Positions 1-11,815 are shown, numbered from the stretch's first letter. The stretch is DNA of 64,000 bases from Lumbricus terrestris (GCA_949752735.1 OX457037.1:14974932-15038931); one strand, 5' to 3'. Notes: generated from the letters alone by a model not told the origin. Made by a program: numbers and translations.

Positions 1-100
1 GCTAAATTTTAACTATTGCTTTTGAATTTACTGTTGCGGCCCTCGGGTTTAAGACTATTTCGTCTGCGGCCCGCGGTACCAAAAAGGTTGGACAGCACTG
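1..100. mobile_element. hAT-type element, right end only (cut by window edge)
   Basis: Bases 1-100 match the last ~100 bases of the complete element at 47607-48708: both have the paired 'GCGGCCCGCGGTACCAAAAA' block and end in GACAGCACTG. The left part lies outside the window, so its target duplication cannot be tested here; the flank just after it is GCCTAACC. Confidence 0.8.
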
Positions 101-686
101 GCCTAACCAGTTACACGTTCAGGTGGAAGAAGATAATGGAGGACATGCCCGGGGTCGCAGAGGATAGAAGAAAAGAGAAGTATGTGTGATTATTGATTAG
201 CCTAATAATTTATAATACACCATACCTTTCTGTAGGCTTATGTATCTCATAGATCTGTGCTTGGTCATCAGAACTTTCACTAACAGCAAGTTTAGAATTT
301 TCATAATTCCTCTGCGCGGCCTAGCCTGCATTTGGTTTTTAATAAAACAGTTTTGCAAGATGTCGCAATAAAGTAATCATATTCTTTATTGAACCAGCTG
401 CAATCCACATTTCGGTGTACAGCCATAGGCTATTATAACAAGCAATCAATTGTCACAGTAACTAACTACGAAATTTTTTCCTGTTATAATCATCTATAAC
501 GGTATACGAAAACGATCGTGTGTCATGGACACAATAAACGAGTCTCAATGATAATTGCCCAAAAATATAGGCTACAGATAGGCCTAGTTGATTTGGTTTT
601 GCTTACGTCATGTCTTGACAAAAATGATTCCTTTTTGTTACAAGTTTAAACGTTTTATAGATTTAACTGCCAAATATATTTTACAT
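101..686. other. no gene recognised
   Basis: AT-rich intergenic sequence. I see no splice-bounded open frame and no repeat shared with the rest of the window. Confidence 0.5.
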
Positions 687-1216
687 CTATATTATCGTAA
701 TCGTAAACTCGAAATTTCTAAAGCGCCACTCGAAAGCCAAGCGCGGGGCTGATCCTATGGTAACTTGACCCGGACCACCACGGACTACTCTCACGAACAA
801 CCCTTCTAACTCAACAGCATAATTATAGAGATGCCGTGTAATAGCAAAGTGAATAGATTCGCTCTCAACTCGAATTCTTGGGACTGGCATCAGCCAAGAA
901 CCGCATTAAACTTCTTTAAATCAATGCTACAATTTGGAGACGCTGGAATCTTAAAGGAACCTGGAGACGTAGAATGGCCAAAGGTCATTGATGTGTGCTA
1001 CCGTAATTAAATAATTAACAGAAAATCAAGTCGGTATGGAAAGGGTGAAAGGTCATAGAATCCAGTGAAAGAAACGCCATCAGAAATCCGTTTAGGAAAG
1101 AATGTCCAGCTTTGGGACAGGTCCTGCATTGGGACAGTGGTGGTACAGAAGTCGTCTCTATATATTATCGCGTGTGGCGCCACCCAGGGAACGTATTTCA
1201 TGTGGCGATTGATCAT
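687..1216 (-). other. two unassigned open frames, possibly coding
   Basis: On the minus strand an open frame at 1216-1007 (contains WVAPHAIIYRDDF and DGVSFTGFYDL) is followed by one at 890-687 (contains YAVELEGLFVRVVRGGPG). A third short open stretch in another frame lies between (about 985-895). The composition looks protein-like rather than random AT-rich sequence, but I recognise no family and find no convincing acceptor linking them to gene A. They could be the decayed end of an unknown gene or of a transposon. Confidence 0.25.
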
Positions 1217-2035
1217 ACGTCTTATCCTGCATTAAAGAAGACGTTTTGCAGAGATATCGCAAATTAAAATTTTCGGCCTAAAAATATTTTTTTTACTCAA
1301 GCAGTATCAACTACTGCATTCAATGTCTAGTGCTTATTTAGCTTAATATACCAGAAAATTAGTTAGAGTAGTGTATTGCAAAGCATACGGTGAAATTTGG
1401 GAGTATTCACTGAGTACATTTTTTATTATCTCAAATATAGTGCCCAGGCCATTGATGGCCTGCATTGGGACATGCGCACATGGCCTGCATTGGGACAATC
1501 TCAATGCAGGAAATTCGTCATAAGAAATTAAACTTAAACGGTTTTACTGTATATTGTGTTAAACAGAATGCTATCGGGATGGGTAAAGATATGATACATT
1601 GCACTCCCTTGAAATTGACCAGTAAGTCCAATTTTTATTATGATTGCCTGGGTCAACCGAAGCTTGTTCGTATTGATAAAAATTTTGATAATATTATTGT
1701 TTAATCTACTCTAGTCCCTCATTTAGATATTTTCAACTGGAATATGATATTCTATTATTAGATATGATTAGAACCAGATAAATTGTTTGTCCCAATGCTC
1801 CACATGCGTTGTCCCAATGCAGGACGCTATAGCCTGAAATCCTGAATAATTGGGACACATTTTTTCACACCGGAAAATCATCATTTTATGGGGTTTATTT
1901 TTGTGATAAAAATGCAATAAAATCATATTCTGTTCATGAAACGTTGCTGTTTCGGACTATATCAACAATATGCATGTGTTACAACTAACACAGATTCTAT
2001 GCCATAAAATGAAAAAATTGTCCCAATGCTGGACA
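1118..2035. repeat. recurrent motif TGCATTGGGACA on both strands
   Basis: A 10-13 base word, CTGCATTGGGACA or its complement GTCCCAATGCAG, occurs near 1122, 1461, 1485 and 1810, with near-matches (GTCCCAATGCT) near 1789 and 2020. The surrounding sequence is AT-rich and unrelated between copies. No gene is seen in this stretch. Confidence 0.6.
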
Positions 2036-2117
2036 TTCTCCCCTACACCAGTCAGTAATCGATCAAATAATAAATTATCTGCTAACTAAATTGCAGCAAG
2101 TTGGTAAGACAGCAAAT

Positions 2118-2206
2118 TCAATGGTGACTCCGTATTTCTTCTCCATGTTTTCTTTCTTTTGCATTCGGCGTTCCATAGTTGGGCAGTTTACGTTGGTTGG
2201 GGTCAT
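2118..2206 (-). CDS. gene A exon 6: C-terminal exon
   Basis: A long polypyrimidine tract (TCTCTCTTTCTCTTTCTTTG) precedes ACAG|AT. In phase 1 it encodes DDPNQRKLPNYGTPNAKERK... and stops at 2118. The same phase and core (P.YG.PNAKE.K) recur in the gene C terminal exon at 58097-57976, which fixes the frame; the other open frames here are shadows. Confidence 0.8.
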
Positions 2207-5200
2207 CTGTAACAAAGAAAGAGAAAGAGAGAGACAGCCATGCAACCAGGCAGACAGAGCCATGTTCTATCGTTGATGAACTGCGTAGCAGAGGCGCTAT
2301 AATAGTATATACGTCCCCTTTGCCAGCATGCATAGATACATGCCTACAGATGACTAAATGCATAGATGAGACTTACACACAGACAGACAAATACATCGAT
2401 ACATACACCTATCTTCGACATGTTCTACAAAGGTGATATACTGAATAAGCGTTAGGATTATAATATTCATAATATATTATTATAATAGGCATATGGGGAA
2501 AAAAAACGACTGCGTGTCAGAGGTGGCAGATGATGTAGGAGTGGATAGTAGTTTTCTCCATTGGGGCTCCTGTATTCGAACATCGATATCAGCGCTTCAG
2601 GCGATTGCTAGGACCTGATTGTAAGCATATTGCCAGTGATAAGCTGGTTTCCATTGCGTAGCACTGTGTGGAAGTTAGATACATCTAAGTCAAACCTTAC
2701 ATATTACATTTTTATAACGATGAATATTGAACTTTTGAAATCAGCAGGTTTGATGGAACAGACCGCCCACTCACCAGAGTCCGGAGTAACAAAGTATTCT
2801 AGGTTGAATCCAGTTTGCACGATTGTGTCATCAGCGTAGAACCAGACGAGAACTTGGGTGCATTGGGGTATGTCCAGCTTTTCCGGAATGGAGGTTCCCG
2901 TAAAGCGATGCGATCCAAACCCGGCGTTGTCTAGGCAACTAAGCTGAAATAGAGGTAACGTTAATCTACATTTATATTGGTAAATACTGCGATGAATTAG
3001 ATTTTGTACGAAGCGAAACAATCATTCTTCCACTGACACTGTAGGCCTAGACTATGCTTTTGCTACAAGCATTTCGCTCCTATGTATAGGTCTTTCTAAA
3101 ACATTATAGACTATACAGTATACAACTATACATAATATATATATATATATATAATATGCATATTATTTATATTCGTTTAATGAGAAAAACAGGTTGACAA
3201 GACTGCAACTTAGTTAATAAGTTGTAGTTTCTCGTTCTCGTTCGAAAATATATATGTCACAAGTCTTACTTCATGCAGCCTATTATGTAGGCCTAACTTT
3301 TATATGTTCATCACTAGACCTAAGACACCAGAAAATCATCATAAAACGCATTCTTACAATTTCTTGGGGCCGTTTTGTAGATTGACCCGACTATACAAAT
3401 TTTGAAGCAATTGTGGGGTGCGGTGGTGTAGTGGTGGCGTCGTTGCCTTGAAGCCGGAAGGTTCGAGGTTCGAATCCACCTCAAGTCGCCGCGTAGGGAC
3501 CTTGGGCAAGTCCTTCACACGCAGTTGCTCAGCGCTTCGGCGTGAAACTCCGTTGCAGTGTCTGCTCTGTAGTCGGGAGCGCCTCTGAGTAGGTAGCTTG
3601 AAGGGACGCTATAACAAGTGCGCATACATACATGCAATTATAGGTATAGGCCACCATTTTGGCCGCCAACTTGTTTTCCCATGCAACCGCTAAAAATCAA
3701 GCTTGCTAACCACGATTTTCGTTCTCAGGAGGGTCAAATTAGTCTAGAAAAGCATGCTAGCAAATTGTTACATGATTTTCTTCTAACAGTGCTATTTCCA
3801 GATTCCATGCTTGATGCAATTGGCGGCCATTTTTTCCCCGCCAAAATTAGACCACTTGCCGTTGTCCGATTTCTTGTAACTTTTAGTATGTTCATCACCA
3901 GTCCTAAGATACCAGACAGTCGTCATAAAACGTTTTCTTGCAATTTTTTTTGGATAATTTCATAGATTGACCCGACTATATAATTATTTTAACGCCTTGT
4001 TCACGCAGTGCACGAATACGCGGTAGACATCGCTAACCAAGGGGGTTCGAAGTTGACGCGACGTTACTAATGTAGATTGTGGAAAAGAACTGTAGAAACG
4101 TAACCTACTTGCCTCCACAAAATCGCAGCATTCCTCAACGTTCATGTATAGAAATATGATGGAAAATGAGCTTCTCAGACTGGTCCAGATGATGTTTGAG
4201 CAGTTCTGGTTGTTGTCGTAGCTATTTGGATAATCTGGAGATGACACAATGCCGTGCGACCCAGTATACACCGTGTCACCACAGTCTGAAAATTATGCAA
4301 AGTAGTTCAGGGTCTTGTGGGAAGTCTTTAAAAGCATTGCTTAAATTGGCGAATGTAAGCATTCAATCTACTCAAATATACCATCACAATAATAGTGTTA
4401 CTACACTTACATGTATTTGTTACATGACATGTCTATTTACTTTGCTCTAGTTTGTTACCCTTCTGTCTCATTCATTTCAGCATTAATTCTATAAATGTTT
4501 CCATCAAAAATCTTTGGCCATCCGAACGCGTGCACGTCAGCATTGTGTAGCGACAGTGACTGCAGGTAGAATGTTAATGCATTGCACAAGTGTCTTGCAC
4601 CATCAGATCTTTTGTAACTATAATATCATAATCATTGTCGCCCATTCCCAGCGACACAAGTCTTTCCCATGTCGTACAGATTTTCTACTGGCGTGAATTT
4701 CAATGGTGCGGCATTCCATAATGGAAAATATTACCTTGTAAATTACCACATTAATATCTTTGTTTTCTGCAGTAAGCCTATTTCACGCCGAAGCGCTAAG
4801 CAATTGCGAGTGAAGGACTTGCCCAAGTTCCTACGAGTCGGCGTGAGGTGGATTCGAACCTGCAAACCTCCGGCTGCAAGGCAACGAAAGTAGCGAACGT
4901 CACTTCATCACCGCGCCATATAATAAAATTAATTATTATGCTGGAACCCTGACGTTTAAAGTTTCATGACACTCACTTCCAAGGCTGACATAGTAATCGA
5001 GACTGAAACCAGTGGAGACTGTTGCACCGTCGGTGGTAAAGTTGACTGCTGCTCCACCGCAAGAGGTAATAGAGAGTGGTTGAGGTAGTGAAGATCCAGA
5101 ATATCTCACTGAAGGGTACGCCGAGTTTGTCGGACAGCTGATCTATGGCAGAAAATTATTTGAAAACTTTGAACGCTTGAATTTTGCAATATGCGCCTGA

Positions 5201-8200
5201 GTTGGTGTCTTAATAGAAAGCAGCACTTTATACTGGAGTTCTATTCTGTAATATTGGAATTTTTATTATGCGACACCATTAATATTGCTACTCGATTCAA
5301 GCTTTTCAGTCAATAAAATATCAAGGCGATGATTGTAAGACAAATTGAAACATTTTGTGTGGTCTGCATAGTTTAAAGAAGACCATGAAATGCACGTAAA
5401 AGTCGAATTAGTGTTTTATATTTGCAGGAAGCTAAATGCTAAAATTCAGCCAGAAACACTGGACAACAAATTTTCATGAAAGTTTTGCCTCTTACATGAA
5501 ATTTGCAATTTCCTACAGATTTTAGGGTGCTGAACACGAATATGACAATGAAATCAAAGAATTGGCTCCAGTTTCTCTGAAATCATCAGGAGTTTCTATA
5601 AATAGAACAATGCGTACATGTATATGACATTTGTACCGGTAAATGTTCGCTTCTACATCCCATTGTCTCTTGTATAACTGCTCAGGATTCTGTCTGATGA
5701 GCGTGCAAGTAGGCCAAGTATGCAAGAGCACTTGCTACACTGCCTCTTCAAGACTCTAGTCCGAAGTGCTCCCAACTACAGCACGGACACTGAATTGGAG
5801 TTTCATGAATCGCATGAGCAATTTCGAGTGAAGGACTGCTCACAGTGCTCAGGGTCCCTACCCGGTGGCCTCAGGTGGACTCAAACCCACAGCTTTCTGG
5901 CTCCAAGGCACTGAACATACCCCTACACCACCGTGCGCCACATGGTAGGCCCATAGTCAGCCAACATGGAAGTTTCCCTGATATCGTTTTCCATGTCTGC
6001 AATGTCTTCTTCAAAACGTTCGTGTAATACATAGGGTCATAGACAACATGTCCGTAACCAAATCCTTGTAGTTTTCTGCCCTGACATTCCAGTGGAAGTT
6101 AGTTAACACCAGACGAAATGATTCCTAAGCTTTTTCCCGTCGCCCTGAAGCAGGTTTCGAACATCTCATCTCTGAATATCTGACTGATCTGAGGACCAAC
6201 AAAATTTCCTTCTTTAATTTTTGCTTTGCCAGAGAATTTGACAGCCAAGTGTATGAAAGCTGATTCAGTCTGGTACAGTAGCCCACGTGAATTTTATGAC
6301 GTTCTTCATCACATTGAGTTTGGTGCATAGCGACACTAGCAAGACTGTCTGGCCAGTTTCTCCTCACTTAGTGCAAGGTCCTTGCTCGACTGTCCAATTC
6401 ACATAGAAAACAGCATTATTTTGTATACCCAAGCTGCGGACTCGTCAAGAGAGCCAATATACTTTCAAGTCACAATAGAGATGCCATCCATACCTACTGT
6501 ATTGAACAGAATTCGACAGGTGTTTTAAGTTGTCGTAGGTTCCTTCATGTGGACAGCGTGTCCGACCGCGGAATGGATAAAAGCTGGTTTCCAATATGCA
6601 GCAGCTCCGCATCGAGACTCAATTTCGTGGAGTCTATGAGTAGTCGCCTTTCTTGAGGGTCATGTTTAATTCAAAGGGCATTCATCAGACAATATGCATT
6701 GGACCAGAAGACAGGGTCATCTTCCTTGGTGAAAATTTCCTCAAACTGCCCTTGACGAGTGTGAAACAATGTCACTCGGGCATTTTCTTGGAGAAGATTT
6801 CATTCTTTTAAATCTTGATCCAAGTAACTCTTTTTTGGCCTTGGATAGGTCCAGGACGCGAACAAGATCGTTCCGTTCACCTTGACTGAGAATCTGTGGT
6901 GCAGATGATGCACCGTGGCAGACATAAAGATCATTCATGGACGTCGAAGGCTGCGGAGAACTCGAAGTCGCTTCGCTTCCCTCATCGTCTGAATCAATGA
7001 AAAATTCTGTGGGTGGATCCGGAACTGGAAGTCCCTCGCCATGCGGAGCGGGTCAGATTGCATATGATATATTCGGGTACGCTATTGACCACTTCCCTTT
7101 CCTTGTCCTAAATGCAGAAGTAGGTGGAACCATGCAGAAGAAGTAGGCTAGTCATTTGCATGATTTGTTTGGTTCTCTCCAAACCAATGGAACAGCAAAG
7201 GTCACCGGCCAATTTCTCGTCTTTTAACTACTTTGGAAATTTTCTTGCACACTGGGGAGGGGTTGCATGGCAGGTTAAGGCATTAAGACACATTATTGTG
7301 TTGCAATAGTAGTTTGAAATACAGCGTTGAGAAAATTAATGGTCATGACCCATATGTGTAGGCCGACTCAGTGCGTACTGAGACATTTGTACGTAACCAT
7401 CTGTCTCTCCTAAACGAGAGCCAATCGACAAATTTTACTATCATATTCGTGTTCAGCACCTCAAAATTAGTTAAGATTTGCTATTTTCATCTAAAAGGCA
7501 ATTTGTGTGTTGTCCAGTGAAATCAACGAAGTTGTGCTGCATGCATAAGAAAACTGGTCGTCTAGCCTACTCATTAGAATATCGTTAGAATAACACTCAA
7601 AAGATTATTGAAGGGAGATTGTTCGAGATCCAAAATGCGGACAGATGAGATCAGTGGTGGCGGTTTAGGGGAAAGACTCGAAGAAAGATAGGAAAATGAT
7701 GGAGTAGAACGGATGAGATCATACTGAATGACAAAGACTGGAATGTTCGCGTAGATAAATTATTATTATCTGCAGGGATATGCGTTTTGCATAGACCCTA
7801 TTGTTCAATGTTGTTATGTTGTTGTGTGGAAGATGACTGTCGAGTCACGAGTGGGTGCGCTGTTCATAGGCTAGATATGACACTGAAGTGGAAACTATTG
7901 CATGATATAACGCAAAACTATATACTGTTCAAATATTACACTAACTGTCACATAATCGCAGCACTGTTCTGTATTGAACGCTTGGAAAACTACGGCAATC
8001 GAACTGGACGATGATGAAGCATTAATGTAATAATTGCAGGACTGGTAGTTGGAGTAATTGCCCGGGTGGTTGGGTGAACTGATGACTCCAGACGGACCGT
8101 AGTAAGATGTGTTGCCACAATCTGTGACAAAAAGCATTTAATAAAATGCAATGTATGTTTCAACCAAATAAGACTTAGGCCTACCTTGAAAGACACAGAA

Positions 8201-8245
8201 CAACAGAGTAATGAATACGAGACCTCGATGAACTGCAACGATCAT
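2118..8245 (-). CDS. gene A: secreted protein with two CUB domains (six exons, 277 aa)
   Basis: Exons in transcription order: 8245-8185, 8121-7946, 5142-4977, 4285-4113, 2943-2775, 2206-2118. Joined they give one open frame of 278 codons including TGA. Residues 1-20 form a signal peptide (hydrophobic GLVFITLLFCVF). CUB1 is about residues 22-134 and CUB2 about 136-248; the tail 249-277 is basic and ends SHH. Each CUB begins xCG, has the SSPNHPGNY/SSPDYPNSY turn, a CCD(Y/F)V motif and a second half with (Y/F)(S/T)G.S(L/I)P and GF.L(D/E)Y. Each has six cysteines (22, 49, 74, 75, 82, 107 and 136, 163, 187, 188, 195, 220), two more than a standard CUB. Intron phase is 0 inside each CUB and 1 between units. 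All introns are GT-AG except the GC donor after 4113. CUB domains mediate extracellular protein or carbohydrate binding; the specific partner is unknown. Exon boundaries are inferred from splice consensus and homology with genes B and C. Confidence 0.85.
3303..3401 (+). repeat. direct repeat, copy 1 of 2
   Basis: About 95 bases, from TATGTTCATCAC to GATTGACCCGACTATA, recur at 3889-3981 in the same orientation with scattered substitutions. A SINE lies just after copy 1. Both copies lie in the last-but-two intron of gene A. Confidence 0.65.
3414..3618 (+). mobile_element. tRNA-derived SINE
   Basis: The head resembles a tRNA gene: GTGCGGTGGTGTAGTGG carries an A-box-like segment and GGTTCGAATCC (3467-3477) is a B box for RNA polymerase III. 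The body contains CAGCGCTTCGGCGTGAAACT and the tail CTCTGAGTAGGTAGCTTGAA then a degraded GACGCTATA. Other copies lie at 4775, 5740, 21262, 41395 and 59580. The tail matches LINE 3' ends in this window. Confidence 0.85.
3889..3981 (+). repeat. direct repeat, copy 2 of 2
   Basis: Second copy of the ~95-base repeat described at 3303. It ends 132 bases before the gene A CUB2 first-half exon. Confidence 0.6.
4111..4112 (-). other. GC splice donor, gene A CUB2 first-half exon
   Basis: The exon ends GTG GAG and the intron starts GCAAGT, a perfect match to the GC-AG donor consensus. The paralogous exon of gene B reads GTG GAA|GTAAGT. Using GCAAGT keeps the phase-0 join to exon 5 (CTT AGT TGC). The only nearby GT, four bases on, would put TAG in frame after the join. 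Confidence 0.8.
4775..4918 (-). mobile_element. tRNA-derived SINE, 3'-truncated copy
   Basis: Reverse complement of the family at 3414. The B box reads GGTTCGAATCC on the minus strand, and the CGCTTAGCGCTTCGGCGTGA region is kept. The LINE-like tail is missing. It sits in the intron between gene A exons 3 and 4. Confidence 0.75.
5740..5945 (-). mobile_element. tRNA-derived SINE, diverged copy
   Basis: Minus-strand copy of the family at 3414 with many substitutions. The B box is changed to GGTTTGAGTCC. The head (GGTGGTGTAGGGGT) and the tail (GAGTCTTGAAGAGG) are both present. Confidence 0.75.
5990..6960 (-). pseudogene. decayed transposon-associated ORF in gene A intron 2
   Basis: Successive minus-strand segments in shifting frames read as one broken protein. 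Recognisable pieces include LLGSRFKRM, RRLLIDSTKLSLDAELLHIGN, then GPQISQIFRDEMFETCF. From memory these resemble a multicopy uncharacterised protein found next to transposons in many animals (pattern SK.SLK.VLLHNGN ... FVGPQI). Frameshifts and stops make it non-functional. I cannot assign a superfamily without a search. Confidence 0.55.
6960..7940. other. intron sequence without recognised features
   Basis: Part of the 2.8-kb gene A intron between exons 2 and 3. Short open frames here show no domain or splice support. Confidence 0.5.
8185..8245 (-). CDS. gene A exon 1: signal peptide
   Basis: ATG at 8245 opens 20 codons plus one base. The peptide has a short polar start (MIVAVHRG) and a hydrophobic core (LVFITLLFCVF). 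The donor AAG|GTAGGC is phase 1, matching the phase-1 acceptor 63 bases downstream, so the split codon becomes GAT (Asp) before the first CUB cysteine. Confidence 0.85.
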
Positions 8246-8853
8246 TCTTTTGGTTTCTTTTATTGACGACAGAAATTTGAAGTCAAAATCAATTCACTTT
8301 GCGGTTTTTGTTTTGCTTCGTGATATTTCTAACAGACGTGGCTACCAAATCTATTTGATTCAAATCGATAAATTGGTTCATGAAACATATCATTCTTTTT
8401 CTAATCGACTAGCAACAAGATTTTTGCTAACTCTAGTTCTATTCAATTACCTATTTAACTAATGGTGCCCACCTGCGCATCTCTAATCTAGAGCCATGCT
8501 AACCTTCAATCCTGCACCGACTGTAAATTTACTATTTGTAGGCTATAACTGTATATAATTAGGCCTATGCATTGTATATAACACTCAATTGTAATTGTAT
8601 ATAGGCCTATACAGTGCACCGTGTCCTGATGAAAAGTAGACCCCAACAAAAGTGTTATAACTCGGTCAAAACTGTTGGTATCTGCTTGAAATTTTCTAAA
8701 CCACGACAATACCCATATTAACACCAACTCCGAACACCGATTAGAAATATTCGAAAGTTTGTCAAGTTTATGAGTGCTCAAAATGCAGCACCAAAATATG
8801 AAACTTTCCAACGTGCAAAAGCTGAAAGGAAGTGAAATTCCGCTATAGACCTA

Positions 8854-9624
8854 CAGGGTGCGCCAAAAAAGACCCCCCTAGGTTTTTTGCCAATATTTTT
8901 ACCAAAATAAGAATTTTCAAATGAAATTTTACAGGCTTATAGACAATTCATATTTACACATTATGACCAGATTTCATCAAAATATTTCACACAAAGCAAA
9001 AGTTATGCCACTTTTAGGAAGGCCACCCACAGTTTTTTGACGATTCAAAAACGTAACGCAACAAAAAGTAGGTTTTTGCCAATATTTTGGCCAAAAGTAA
9101 TAATTTAAAAATGAAATTTTTATAGACTGATAGACAATTCATATTTACACATGACGACCGAAATTTCATCAAAATATTTAAAACAGAACAAAAGTTATAT
9201 CACTTTTAGTGAGACCACCCTCGGTTTTTTGGATGATTCAAAAAACGTCAAAAAAGGTGGGTGTCCTCACTAAAAGTGATATAACTTTTGTTCTGTTTGA
9301 AATATTTTGATGAAGTTTTGGTCATCATGTGTAAATATGAATTGTCTATCAGCTTGTAAAAATTTCATTTTTAAATTCTTACTTTTGGCCAAAATATTGG
9401 CAAAAACCTACTTTTTTGCGTTACGTTTTTGAATCGTCAAAAAATGGTGGGTGGCCTAACTAAAAGTGACGTAACTTTCGTTCCGTTTGAAATATTTTGA
9501 TGAAATCTAGTCATAATGTGTAAATATGAATTGTCTATAAGCCTGTAAAATTTCATTTGGAAATTCTTACTTTTGGTAAAAATATTGGCAAAAAACCTAG
9601 GGTTTTTTTTTTTGGCGCACCCTG
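8854..9624. mobile_element. mariner-type MITE foldback
   Basis: Termini are CAGGGTGCGCCAAAAAA and its complement, each flanked by TA, as expected for Tc1/mariner insertion. Each half contains two tandem versions of a ~190-base unit (TTTTGCCAATATTTT ... CATATTTACACAT ... AAAAGTTAT), so the whole is a four-unit palindrome centred near 9240. A partial copy lies at 22207-22330. No transposase is present. Confidence 0.8.
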
Positions 9625-9639
9625 TATATGGCGTTCAAA

Positions 9640-9890
9640 ATGTCATTCTTGTTCACGGACACACGACCGTAGACGCAGTAGTGTAGTAGCTGTCCCGGGA
9701 GACACTCGGCTTCAGCAGTCCAGACCTCGATCCGGAATACATGTACTGGAGGAACGCGTTTTTCGTTTCCGTATTCATGACATCGATATCCGTAGGGCGT
9801 GTCTGTTTGAGGAGTGGAAGCTGTTTGACCAGGTCATTGATCAAACAGTAGCGTTTACATCTGTAACTGTCGTGTGTACGTGAACAAAAA
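9640..9890. other. unassigned open segment between foldback arms
   Basis: About 250 bases with overlapping open frames on both strands (minus frame contains VIDDLVKQLPLL-like text at about 9844; plus frame contains RSSVVAVPGDTRL). It lies between the inner mariner MITE and the outer right arm. No family recognised; possibly captured transposon coding sequence. Confidence 0.3.
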
Positions 9891-10169
9891 GGAGATCTTG
9901 AACACCATATATAACTGTATCGCTATAGCTATAGCTTCCTTAGAGCTTTAATTTTTCGGTGCTGCATCTCAAACGCTCATAAATTTGATAAACTCGCGTA
10001 TATTTCTAATTGGCGCTAGGAGATGGTGGTAATATGACCACTATTGTTGTGCTTAAATTTTCAGAGAAATCCTAAACGTTTTGACAGAATTTTTACACTT
10101 TTGCTGGGGTCTATACATTTCATTGGGACATCATGTAAATAGGCCTAAATACAAACTTGCATTTTGATA

Positions 10170-10241
10170 TTTGAATACTTGCTTTGTGGAACAGAGGCAG
10201 TTGTCGTTCCATCTGTCACTGTGAATAAAAGACATCCACAT
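10170..10241 (+). repeat. repeat R, left piece (split by hAT copy 1)
   Basis: TGAATACTTGCTTTGTGGAA... matches 46825-46886. The remainder continues at 20333-20547, after the inserted hAT element. The 46825-47119 copy is uninterrupted. Confidence 0.85.
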
Positions 10242-10807
10242 TAGGGTATAGCAAGAAAACTGTTTTCGTTTAAAATGAACTTTGGGATAACTTAAAGGGT
10301 TGCTCCTGGTCCTAAATGAATGAACTGAAGAAAAATTGCATCAAATTTATTGCGTCTAACTTTGCCGCCGAGCACCTGAAGTTTAGTCTACTTTCGCGGC
10401 TGCAAACCATGGCAAAAGCACGCACTGTGCAAACGTGAGAACGTTGGTCATTGAGAAACAGACAGAAAAGAAAGAGAAAAGAAAGAGAAAAATTGTAAAA
10501 AGTATTATAAATCTCAAAGACTGTGTAAAGTATAGATGATACACCAGACAATGATTCCAGCTGTGATACAGTTGACTTCGATTCTACAGCGTCAGAATCA
10601 TTGAGGATGTTTATTTGCGATCTGAAGGAGAAACATGCTCTCGCTACACCAAGTCACTCCAGCTTTGTCAAGGGAATGTGACAGATTATAGTTTCTGCAA
10701 TGCCGAAGTAGGTCTACTTGTGGACTATGCAATTGTGACTACTGACGATTTCAACTACTGACAGACTGTGAGAAGAGAGAGAGAAAGCTTTTGTAGAACA
10801 TTATCCG

Positions 10808-11740
10808 ATGGAAGAGGAGAAAAGCGTGAAGCTGCAGCATTGTATTTTGATGGTGGGACAGATATCAAGGTCAGTATCAATTAATGGAAGAGTATGCATG
10901 TTTGAAACGAAAATAGGGCATATCTCACCAAGGAGTGGATTAACCGCTGGAATTTTCGAAGCAATGCATGACTTCTTGTCTGATTGGCCTAATGATATTT
11001 CTTTCAGTTCAGTAATAGCTGTTAGCTGTGATGGAACGGCCGTAAATACAGGAATGCATGCATGCTGGAACAATGGAATAAGAAAGCTGGAGTTACATGC
11101 AAGACGTCCTCTCCAGTGGTTCATCTGCATGTTCCATTTCGATGAGTTGACGTTACGACATATATTATTTGTTCATCATTTTATCAAGCTCCCTACCATA
11201 CTTAGAGAGAAAGGTTGTTGATGAATGTATTCAAAAGAATGGCTACTATGGTTACCCAGAAAATGTTTAAGTGAATATGATGATTGATGATAAAACACAT
11301 GCAGAACTGGTCGGGCCTATATCCAAAAGAATTAAAATAGCAAGGAACACTGATCGCTGTCTATTAGCATATCAGGTGATACTGGAACATTCACAATCCC
11401 AAAACTGAATTTAGAAGCCATTGTCTACTGTGTTCCAGTTAACTGGTTGGATTTTTCCAGACTTGAACCTCAAATAACTTGCAAGTTTAAGAAAAATGAC
11501 CTTCAGGTATCCATTAAAACTGGCAGTATGTTAGATCTTGAAAAATACTATTGCCACAAGCCAGTCAAAGTTGTTACATGTAGCACAGACTCAGCAAGGT
11601 CAGTTTGTGACAAAGAGCGTAGAGAAGGCCACATTCGAACAAAGCGCGAATCCCTAAAAAACATGGTCAAATATACGACAAAAGTGAGTGAACTACATAA
11701 TATGAGTGAAACATATTGTCAGCATATAAAAATTTTGTGA
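10808..11740 (+). pseudogene. hAT transposase relic
   Basis: Open frames 10808-11221 and 11447-11740 are parts of one broken protein. The first contains SVIAVSCDGTAVNTGMHACW followed by LQWFICMFHFDELTLRH, which resembles the RNase H-like core of transposase-like proteins found in several invertebrates. The second contains SRLEPQITCKF and VVTCSTDSAR. Stops and frameshifts separate them (for example the TGA after 11219). The same segments in copy 2 carry different lesions. Confidence 0.75.
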
Positions 11741-11815
11741 AGCGTAATTAAGGACAACAAGCTTTTTTCAACCTTAATGATTTTTTCCATTTTTTTAAGT
11801 TAGAGTAATGCATTG

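Larger units (their letters stand above)
8622..10131. mobile_element. outer diverged foldback element
   Basis: Left segment 8622-8800 is inverted and diverged at 9955-10131: TGTCC..ATGAAAAGTAGACCCC on the left matches the complement of GGGGTCTATACATTTCAT...GGACA on the right, and ATTTGATAAACTC / AAACTTGTC-type blocks also pair. The inner element 8854-9624 is nested between the arms. No target duplication is evident. Confidence 0.55.

Noticed and set aside
3414..3490. Possible tRNA gene
   Set aside because: Has A- and B-box-like sequences, but no complete cloverleaf could be drawn and the head is always joined to the same SINE body and tail.
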